Origin: Desulfobacteraceae bacterium
GTDB lineage: Bacteria > Desulfobacterota > DSM-4660 > Desulfatiglandales > Desulfatiglandaceae
Length of the DNA: 12,139 nt
NCBI GenBank assembly: GCA_030589715.1
Contig: JAUUVE010000026.1
Span: forward strand, 1-12,139
Direction of reading: 5' to 3'
Position 1 is the stretch's first letter. The number at the start of each line of letters is the position of its first letter. Both the position numbers and the translations under genes were made by a program. Under the pieces are notes generated by a model. That model did not search any database, was not told where the DNA came from, and saw only the letters and a program-made list of their open reading frames with translations. Positions 6,917-12,139 of the stretch are shown here, piece after piece.

Positions 6917-8557
6917 ATCGACAAAGTATATGGCAAGACCGGTGGCCTAAAGGCCAGCCAGCAGAAGCGACTTCAGAATCTTTACCGCCGCAGAATACCC
7001 TCCCGTGAAATCGTTTCCCATGAATTGACCCGTCAGATCTCTGCCATTTCCCACGAAATCAAACGACAGGTGGCCTTGCTGATGACCCGCAAGGGTCATG
7101 TGGCATATGTGATCGTTGGTGACAATAAGCGCACCTGGATCCCTGACCTGAGCGGCTTTAGACTGGGGGCAGGCCGTCTTAAGGGCCTCCGATGTATCCA
7201 CACCCACCTAAATGGGGAACCCCTTTCAGGGGAGGACATGGCGGATCTTGTGTTGCTTGGTCTGGACCTTATGGTGTGCGTCCAGCTAGATGAAAAGGGG
7301 ATACCGGGGCCAATCTCATATGCCAATATCCTGCCGACAAACAGGAGTGGAAAGGGGTGGGATGTGAGTCGGGTCCCCGATATAGGGCAATTGGATGTGG
7401 ATTTCCTTGAAATGATCGGGGCCCTGGAAGAGGAGCTGGGAAGGACACACGTGGGACGCTCCCTGGAGGGAAAGGAGAAGGCCCTGTTGGTGGGGGTTAC
7501 CACAGGTCCACGATGGCAGGAAGAGGAATTTCTGGACGAGCTGGAGGACCTTGCCGGTTCTGACAATATAGGGGTGGTCGGGAGAGTGGTCCAGCATATA
7601 AAAAAGGCCGATCCTCGGTTTTTGATGGGGAAGGGGAAGGTGAGTGAACTGGTCCTACGGTGCCTTCAGACCGGTTCCAACCTGTTGATTTTTAACAACG
7701 AGTTGACGCCTGCCCAGGTGAAGAGCCTGGCTGATTTTACTGAGCTCAAGATCATAGACAGGAGCCAGCTTATCCTGGACATATTCGCCAGACGGGCAGT
7801 GACGAGAGAGGGAAAGATCCAGGTAGAGCTTGCCCAGTTGAACCACCTGCTCCCCAGGCTTGCCACCAAGAATACCGCCATGTCTCGACTAACGGGAGGG
7901 ATAGGCGGCAGGGGTCCGGGTGAGACCAAGTTGGAGATCAACAGGCGAAGGGTCAGGGAGCGGATCGCAAGATTGAACCGGGAGCTCAAGGAGATCAAGC
8001 GTCAGAGGGAAGCAAGGAGACGTCTGCGGGAGGCAAACAGATTACCAGTGATTTCCATTGTGGGGTATACCAATGCAGGGAAATCTACCTTATTAAACAC
8101 CTTGACCCACAGCCATGTCAGCGTCAGGAATCGCCTCTTTGAGACGCTCGATCCCAGCAGCCGGCGTCTGAGATTCCCTCGCGAGCGTGAGGCGATTGTT
8201 ACTGACACGGTCGGGTTTATCAGAAATCTACCCAAAAGCCTCATGGAGGCATTTGCCGCAACGCTCGAAGAGCTTCATGATGCAGACCTGCTGCTGCACG
8301 TGGGTGATGCTACCAGCCCCCGATTGGAGGAGGAGATAAAGATCGTTGAGCAGGTCTTGATGGACCTGGATCTGATGGGGATCCCCACCCTATTGGTCCT
8401 CAACAAGGCAGCTCTCATTGGCGTTGAAAGGGCTGAGGCCTTGTCAAAAAAAATGGGAGGGATTGCCCTATCCGCAATTAACCCCCCCAGCGTCCATCCA
8501 CTGACTGAGAAGATCCAGGCCCTTATATGGTCGCGCTCTTCCACCCCGCGGACTTGA
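6917..8557 (+). CDS. hflX: HflX ribosome-splitting GTPase, apparent ATC start
   Basis: HflX is an Obg-superfamily GTPase that binds the 50S subunit and splits stalled ribosomes. The N-terminal nucleotide-binding domain and glycine-rich GGIGGRGPGETKLE loop are intact, followed by the G domain: G1 GYTNAGKST (G383 onward), G3 DTVGF (D430), G4 reading NKAA (N496) instead of NKxD, and a weak G5 (LSAIN). Numbering is from an ATC at 6917. The frame is open from 6902 and encodes KVYG, GGLKASQ and NLYRRRIP, which closely resemble the N-terminus of long HflX proteins, but there is no ATG, GTG or TTG before the TTG at 7025. Starting at 7025 would give 510 residues and lose that conserved part. AGAG at 6906-6909 is a weak ribosome site for the ATC. 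The 3' end overlaps apbE. Confidence 0.9.
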   Translation: MDKVYGKTGGLKASQQKRLQNLYRRRIPSREIVSHELTRQISAISHEIKRQVALLMTRKGHVAYVIVGDNKRTWIPDLSGFRLGAGRLKGLRCIHTHLNGEPLSGEDMADLVLLGLDLMVCVQLDEKGIPGPISYANILPTNRSGKGWDVSRVPDIGQLDVDFLEMIGALEEELGRTHVGRSLEGKEKALLVGVTTGPRWQEEEFLDELEDLAGSDNIGVVGRVVQHIKKADPRFLMGKGKVSELVLRCLQTGSNLLIFNNELTPAQVKSLADFTELKIIDRSQLILDIFARRAVTREGKIQVELAQLNHLLPRLATKNTAMSRLTGGIGGRGPGETKLEINRRRVRERIARLNRELKEIKRQREARRRLREANRLPVISIVGYTNAGKSTLLNTLTHSHVSVRNRLFETLDPSSRRLRFPREREAIVTDTVGFIRNLPKSLMEAFAATLEELHDADLLLHVGDATSPRLEEEIKIVEQVLMDLDLMGIPTLLVLNKAALIGVERAEALSKKMGGIALSAINPPSVHPLTEKIQALIWSRSSTPRT

Positions 8558-9545
8558 ACTTATCGCCACCCTTGGCAATCACGAGGGATTCACACCTTGG
8601 AAGCGTGTTGATAAAGCGGGTCCCCCGGACGGGATTCATCACAAATACGCTCGTAGAAAGGGCATCCGCGTCCATGGTGGTGTCGGCCATGACCGACACA
8701 CTGGTGCTTGCCTCTGGCGAATGGCCCGTGTCGGGGTTTACGATGTGGTGGAACATCTTCTCCCGATCAAAATAGACCTCATAATTACCAGAGGTCGCAA
8801 TGGCCCCATCAGTCATATGTATAATGTCAGGATATCTTTTCTGTTTTTTAGGATCCTGAATTGCAATGGTCCATGGTTTTCTGTCCCGTCTGAGGCCTGT
8901 GGTCCTGATATCACCACCGGCATTAATCAGGTGATTCCTGATATTATGACTCGCCAGGATTTCGGAGGCCCTGTCAACAATATAGCCCTTGGCAATACCG
9001 TCTAAGGTGATCCCCATCCCCGGCTTTCTAAACCGGATGCTGCGGCCGTTCAGTTCAATCATATCCGAACCCACAAGCCCCAAGGCCTTATCTATTTCGG
9101 CCTCAGCGGGTGGGGTGTCCTTTCCGGAGTCGAACTTTTCCCTAAAGAGATCTACTATGGGCTTGACCGATATATCAAAGCTCCCGCGGCTCAGCCGGTA
9201 ATAGTCCAGTCCGCTGCCAACCACATGGGCAACTTCAGGGGGAACGTCATTGAGGACCCCTTCCTTGTTTAGTTGGGCAACTGCGGTTGTTTCATCAAAA
9301 CGGCTCATGGTTCGGGTTAGCCGGTCGATCTCCTCAAAGGCCAACCCCATAGCCGCTTGTGCCTCATCTCGGGATGGGTGGATAATGGTCATGGAGACAA
9401 AGGTGCCCATGGCCAACCTGGTCTTTGAGACCTTATACAGTTTGCCATTAAATCTTACCGCCTCGGCCGCGGCCGGAGCCATGCCGCCTGCGGCCAGACC
9501 CAGGCCCAGGAGACCGGAGAGCCTCAAGAAAGACCTTCGATTCAT
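8523..9545 (-). CDS. apbE: FAD:protein FMN transferase, Tat-exported
   Basis: 340-residue ApbE-family flavin transferase that moves FMN from FAD onto a Thr/Ser of target proteins; in this setting RnfG and RnfD. The twin-arginine signal MNRRSFLRLSG and a hydrophobic stretch ending near AAAEA (about residue 29) show export to the periplasm. Family motifs in order are MGTFVSM, SRFDETTAVAQLN, FDISVKP, DGIAKGYIVD, INAGGDIRTTG, AIATSGNYEVY, HHIVNPDTG and the metal-site stretch TTMDADALSTS. I chose the ATG at 9545, preceded by AGGGGG; an in-frame ATG at 9584 with its own GAGAGG would add 13 residues before the twin arginines. It is the last gene of the rnf operon, 107 bp after rnfB, and its final 35 bp overlap the end of convergent hflX. 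Confidence 0.94.
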   Translation of the reverse strand: MNRRSFLRLSGLLGLGLAAGGMAPAAAEAVRFNGKLYKVSKTRLAMGTFVSMTIIHPSRDEAQAAMGLAFEEIDRLTRTMSRFDETTAVAQLNKEGVLNDVPPEVAHVVGSGLDYYRLSRGSFDISVKPIVDLFREKFDSGKDTPPAEAEIDKALGLVGSDMIELNGRSIRFRKPGMGITLDGIAKGYIVDRASEILASHNIRNHLINAGGDIRTTGLRRDRKPWTIAIQDPKKQKRYPDIIHMTDGAIATSGNYEVYFDREKMFHHIVNPDTGHSPEASTSVSVMADTTMDADALSTSVFVMNPVRGTRFINTLPRCESLVIAKGGDKFKSAGWKSATI

Positions 9546-9652
9546 GCTACCCCCTGTGTGAGGTAAAGAGGTTATTTTTTCCATTATATTATTCCTCTCT
9601 GCAAATGCAAATTTTTTAATTTTAACGAAGTTGTAAAACTCTTGATACAGTT

Positions 9653-10528
9653 CTAAGCACTAGCCGCTGTCGCCGTATGAATTTGCCGCTCCGCCTCTTT
9701 AGTGGCCCGGAAGTGCCTGAAGATATCCCTGGGGCACTTCTCTACACATATCTCCTCGCATTCGGGACCATAGTCCACACATTTTTGGTGGTCAATCTGT
9801 ACTATGTTATCCTCTAGGCTTACGGCCTTGGCAGGGCATGACTTGACGCACATCTTACAGGCGATACAGCCGACCTCACATATCTGTTTGACCATCTTTC
9901 CAGGGTCCTTGGTGCTGCAAGGGACCCACACCCTGGCCTTAAGAGGCATGAGCTCAATGATGCCCTTGGGACAGGTGCGGACACAGGTCCCGCAGCCCAC
10001 ACAGAGACTGGTGTCCACTACCGGAAAGTCGTCCACCATGGTGATGGCGTCAAAGGGGCAGCTTTGGACACACTCACCCAGGCCTACACAGGCATACTGG
10101 CATGCCGCAGGCCCCCCAAAGGCCAGGTTGGCACCGGTGCATGAATCATATCCGATGTAGGCCAGTTTTTTCTGAACCCTGCCCTCAATCCTTGAGCAAC
10201 GGATAGCAGCGATGATATTTTCCACGGCAGCCACCTTTTTGCCCGATATCTCCGCAACCATCTCGGCCACCTCAGCCTTGCCCGGGAAGCAGAGGTTGGG
10301 GGAAACATCAGGTTCATTGACCACTGCTTCGGCATATGCTTCACATCCAGGGAAGCCGCATCCACCTCACTGGGCCCCTGCCAAGACTTCCAGGACTTCT
10401 TCCACCTTTGGGTTGGCCTCGACGGCGAATTTATAGGCTGCCAGGGCAAGCCCAATACCAAAAAAGATGCCAATACAGCCCAAGACGGCCAGTCCACCCA
10501 GGGCCAATTTTATCAATGTTGGATCCAT
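9653..10528 (-). CDS. rnfB: RnfB iron-sulfur subunit with probable selenocysteine at residue 54
   Basis: 291-residue membrane-anchored ferredoxin-like subunit that feeds electrons into the Rnf complex. One hydrophobic segment spans residues ~5-31. The first [4Fe-4S] motif reads GAQ-UGA-GGCGFPGC, where RnfB normally has GANCGxCGxPGC. The in-frame TGA at 10367-10369 falls on the first cysteine, with C57, C62 and C80 as the other ligands. Both flanks are clear RnfB in one frame. Further ferredoxin clusters follow: C143/C147/C153/C157, C176/C179/C182/C186, C221/C224/C227/C231 and a C-terminal group C250 to C265. The ATG at 10528 has only a weak AGG nearby. Selenocysteine is favoured over a nonsense mutation because the codon hits a metal ligand, a hairpin follows, and everything downstream is intact. 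Automatic calling would split it into a 53-residue piece and a 223-residue GTG-started piece. Confidence 0.9.
10338..10369 (-). promoter_or_regulatory. UGA codon with SECIS-like hairpin in rnfB
   Basis: In the mRNA sense, bases 11-15 after the UGA (GCUUC, 10352-10356) pair with bases 25-29 (GAAGC, 10338-10342), closing a 9-base loop CCUGGAUGU with a GG in the middle. A short outer helix AU/AU is possible across a 3-base bulge. Distance and size fit the bacterial selenocysteine insertion element, which lies inside the coding region just after UGA. The stem is short, so this is supportive rather than conclusive. Confidence 0.5.
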
Positions 10529-10539
10529 GACCTAAATCT

Positions 10540-10651
10540 ATCCATATTCTCCATTATCCAGCATCACGTTTCAAATAACGAATAACGGATAACAAATAAC
10601 TAATCCCCAATCCCCAGTATCAAGTATCTAGTATCCGGTATCAAGTATCAA
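10540..10651 (-). repeat. degenerate 7-bp tandem array between rnfA and rnfB
   Basis: Sixteen consecutive 7-base units fill the gap. In transcription order they are TTGATAC (twice), CGGATAC, TAGATAC, TTGATAC, TGGGGAT (twice), TAGTTAT, TTGTTAT, CCGTTAT and TCGTTAT (down to 10575), then five more degenerate units: TTGAAAC, GTGATGC, TGGATAA, TGGAGAA and TATGGAT. The first unit contains the TGA stop of rnfA, and the array ends 11 bp before the rnfB ATG. The unit drifts gradually, as expected of slippage followed by mutation. Its role, if any, is unknown. Confidence 0.88.
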
Positions 10652-11610
10652 AAAATCGACATACCGGAGAAGCCCAAGAATGCCAGGGCGAAGAGGCCTG
10701 CAACCACAAAGGCGATCGGAAGCCCCCGGTATGTGCGGGGGACACTGGCCAGTTCAAGCCTCTCCCGCACAGAGGACATAAGAAAGAGGGCGATTAAGAA
10801 CCCCGCTCCAGCTCCAAAGGCCAGCATAAGGCTCTCCAGGCCATTGTATTCATTGGCTGCAAGGGTCAAGGGGACAGCTATAATGATACAGTTTGCAATC
10901 ACCAAGACCAGGTAGAGCCCGAATGCCTTAAAGAGCATAGGGTTGACCTTTCTCAAGATGGTATCAACCGCCTGGACCGAAAGAGAGACCAGGCCGATAA
11001 ATACCACTATCTGCAAGAAATCGAGTCTATAAGGCTTTAGGACGAACTGGTAGAGGAACCAGGCCATCATTGCGCTGAAGACCATGACAATGGTGAATGT
11101 GATCCCCATCCCTATGGCCGTGGATTTTTTCTGGGAGGTCCCGAAGAAGACGCATAATCCCAGATACTTAGTAAAGACAAAGTTATTGATGATCATTGCT
11201 CCAATAAGGATTGAGAAGAGATATCCTAAATAGAGCTTTTTGACGCTCACAAATGCGGACCCCAGGGACCTTCCTTCGGATGTGATTTCGCTTATGGTGA
11301 GCATATGGGGCTGGTCCTGATTTAGGTCCTCTTTAAAGAGCAGAGTTACGGTCCTTTTATCCGGGCTAAGGCCCACCTGGCTAATCTTGAGCTTGATATC
11401 AGGGTCCGGCTTTTCATAGACAGTATATTTGGAGATATCTTTGGCCCAGCTCTCGTCAACCGGCCCTGCAAAGGTAATGACAATACTATTTGTATCTTTG
11501 AATGCCGTCTTTTTAATAAAGCGATGTTCCTGCCCGCACCCGGTCAAAAAAAAGAGGCATAGTAGGATCAATGCGCTTGAGGTGAAATATTTGCGTCTGT
11601 TAATCTTCAT
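10648..11610 (-). CDS. rnfA: RnfA membrane subunit with N-terminal lipoprotein/Ig-like extension
   Basis: 320 residues, where RnfA is normally about 190-200. Residues ~121-320 are a complete RnfA with six membrane segments: NNFVFTKYLGLC (first [2Fe-2S] cysteine), RKVNPMLFKAFGLYLVLVIANC (second cysteine), VRERLELASVPRTYRG and the LAFLGFSGM end. In front lies a lipoprotein-type signal MKINRRKYFTSSALILLCLF with lipobox LTGC (Cys25) and a ~85-residue beta-rich region resembling SbsA/Big-type Ig-like domains (ITFAGPVDESW, LSPDKRTVTLLF). RnfA is known to have its N-terminus on the outer face, so an exported, lipid-anchored domain would be topologically consistent. The ATG at 11610 lies 6 bp after the rnfE stop with AAAGGGG just before it. 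An internal GTG at 11250 could produce a 200-residue normal RnfA. Confidence 0.9.
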   Translation of the reverse strand: MKINRRKYFTSSALILLCLFFLTGCGQEHRFIKKTAFKDTNSIVITFAGPVDESWAKDISKYTVYEKPDPDIKLKISQVGLSPDKRTVTLLFKEDLNQDQPHMLTISEITSEGRSLGSAFVSVKKLYLGYLFSILIGAMIINNFVFTKYLGLCVFFGTSQKKSTAIGMGITFTIVMVFSAMMAWFLYQFVLKPYRLDFLQIVVFIGLVSLSVQAVDTILRKVNPMLFKAFGLYLVLVIANCIIIAVPLTLAANEYNGLESLMLAFGAGAGFLIALFLMSSVRERLELASVPRTYRGLPIAFVVAGLFALAFLGFSGMSIF

Positions 11611-11616
11611 GCCCCT

Positions 11617-12139
11617 TTAGCCCTTCTTTTTCCGGTTAAAGACCAATTCTATATAATTGAACATGGCCATCATAAAGCCCACGCAAAAGAAGCCGGCAAC
11701 AGGCAGGACAAAGAAGAGGAGCGGCCGGAACCCCAAGACATCGTATCCGAAAATGGTGCCCATGCCAAGTAATTCTCTTACGAAACCAAGGGCCATCATA
11801 CCGAACATAAACCCGAGCCCCATACCAAGGCCGTCCCAAAAAGAGGAGTTGACTGAATTCCTGGAGGCAAAGATCTCCAACCGCATGGTGATTATGGCGA
11901 AGGCCACGATCAGCTTGACAAAGATGCCCATCTGTTTATAGGCCACGGGTGCGTAAGCGGCCAGGACCAAGTCAATGACGGTTACCCAGGTTGCAATCGT
12001 AAGGGTATAGGTGGGGATCCGTATGCGGGGGTGGATGTAGTTCTTGATGACAGCTATGGTGCAACTGGAAAAGACCTGGACGAACAAGACGCCGATCCCG
12101 AGCAGGAGGCCATTCATGACGGTGGTGCTTATCCCGACG
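11617..12139 (-). CDS. rnfE: RnfE membrane subunit (partial, N-terminus beyond window)
   Basis: The frame is open to the right edge and gives 173 C-terminal residues of RnfE, the membrane subunit homologous to RnfA but with opposite topology. Family features are NGLLLGIGVLFVQ, IHPRIRIPTYTL, WVTVIDLVLAAYAP, EIFASRNSV and DGLGMGLGFMFGMMALGFVRELLG. The frame continues upstream past the ATG at 12117 with plausible residues, so that ATG is internal. The membrane-segment-4 motif that normally reads I-x-N-C reads IVAFA, so the conserved [2Fe-2S] cysteine is replaced by alanine. The first cysteine of the family (in LGLC of segment 1) would lie beyond the edge. rnfA follows after 6 bp; rnfG, rnfD and rnfC are expected further right. 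Confidence 0.92.
   Translation of the reverse strand, partial: VGISTTVMNGLLLGIGVLFVQVFSSCTIAVIKNYIHPRIRIPTYTLTIATWVTVIDLVLAAYAPVAYKQMGIFVKLIVAFAIITMRLEIFASRNSVNSSFWDGLGMGLGFMFGMMALGFVRELLGMGTIFGYDVLGFRPLLFFVLPVAGFFCVGFMMAMFNYIELVFNRKKKG

Noticed and set aside
9546..9584. ATG at 9584 as apbE start
   Set aside because: Not excluded, since GAGAGG precedes it, but the Tat signal starts naturally at the ATG at 9545, which has its own AGGGGG.
10084..10497. 137-residue minus-strand ORF over the rnfB N-terminus
   Set aside because: It reads through the region in another frame and its protein has no recognisable features, while the rnfB frame gives conserved residues on both sides of the TGA.
10370..10528. 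rnfB as a pseudogene broken by a nonsense mutation
   Set aside because: The stop sits precisely at a metal-ligand cysteine, the downstream 237 codons are intact, there is no frameshift, and a hairpin follows the UGA. A random nonsense mutation would not be expected at that spot with no other decay.
10540..10651. CRISPR array
   Set aside because: The repeats are 7 bp, contiguous and drifting, with no spacers and no cas genes nearby.

Overview
The window (about 50% GC) looks like chromosomal DNA of a strictly anaerobic bacterium of the Desulfobacterota (former Deltaproteobacteria). The reasons are the gene order rpsF-rpsR-DUF2232-rplI-dnaB without ssb, the long HflX N-terminus, an Rnf electron-transport operon ending in a Tat-exported ApbE, and a very probable selenocysteine codon. 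This assignment is inferred from gene content only; no 16S rRNA is present.

Plus strand, left to right. Bases 1-318 are the 3' end of an unrecognised gene. Next come surface-polysaccharide genes: a GT4 glycosyltransferase (483-1640), a GT2 dolichyl-phosphate-mannose-synthase-like transferase (1828-2526) and a small DUF2304 membrane protein (2572-2940). A near-consensus sigma70 promoter (2974-3002) and a structured leader then open the operon rpsF (S6), rpsR (S18), a DUF2232 membrane protein, rplI (L9) and dnaB (replicative helicase). hflX follows after a 231-bp gap; its conserved N-terminus has no ATG, GTG or TTG start.

Minus strand, right half (transcribed right to left): rnfE (cut by the window edge), rnfA, rnfB, apbE. 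The Rnf complex couples electron transfer between reduced ferredoxin and NAD (or a quinone/cytochrome pool) to ion transport. ApbE attaches FMN covalently to RnfG and RnfD, which should lie beyond the right edge together with rnfC. apbE and hflX converge and overlap by 35 bp.

The Rnf section is the remarkable part. (1) rnfB is interrupted by an in-frame TGA exactly where the first cysteine of the conserved C-G-x-C-G-x-P-G-C iron-sulfur motif belongs, with a hairpin just downstream, so it reads as a selenoprotein. (2) RnfA carries a ~120-residue N-terminal extension with a lipoprotein signal and an Ig-like domain. (3) RnfE has alanine where the membrane [2Fe-2S] cysteine of transmembrane segment 4 is expected. 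(4) The whole rnfA-rnfB gap is a degenerate array of 16 heptamers that supplies the rnfA stop codon. HflX is also odd: its G4 motif NKxD reads NKAA.
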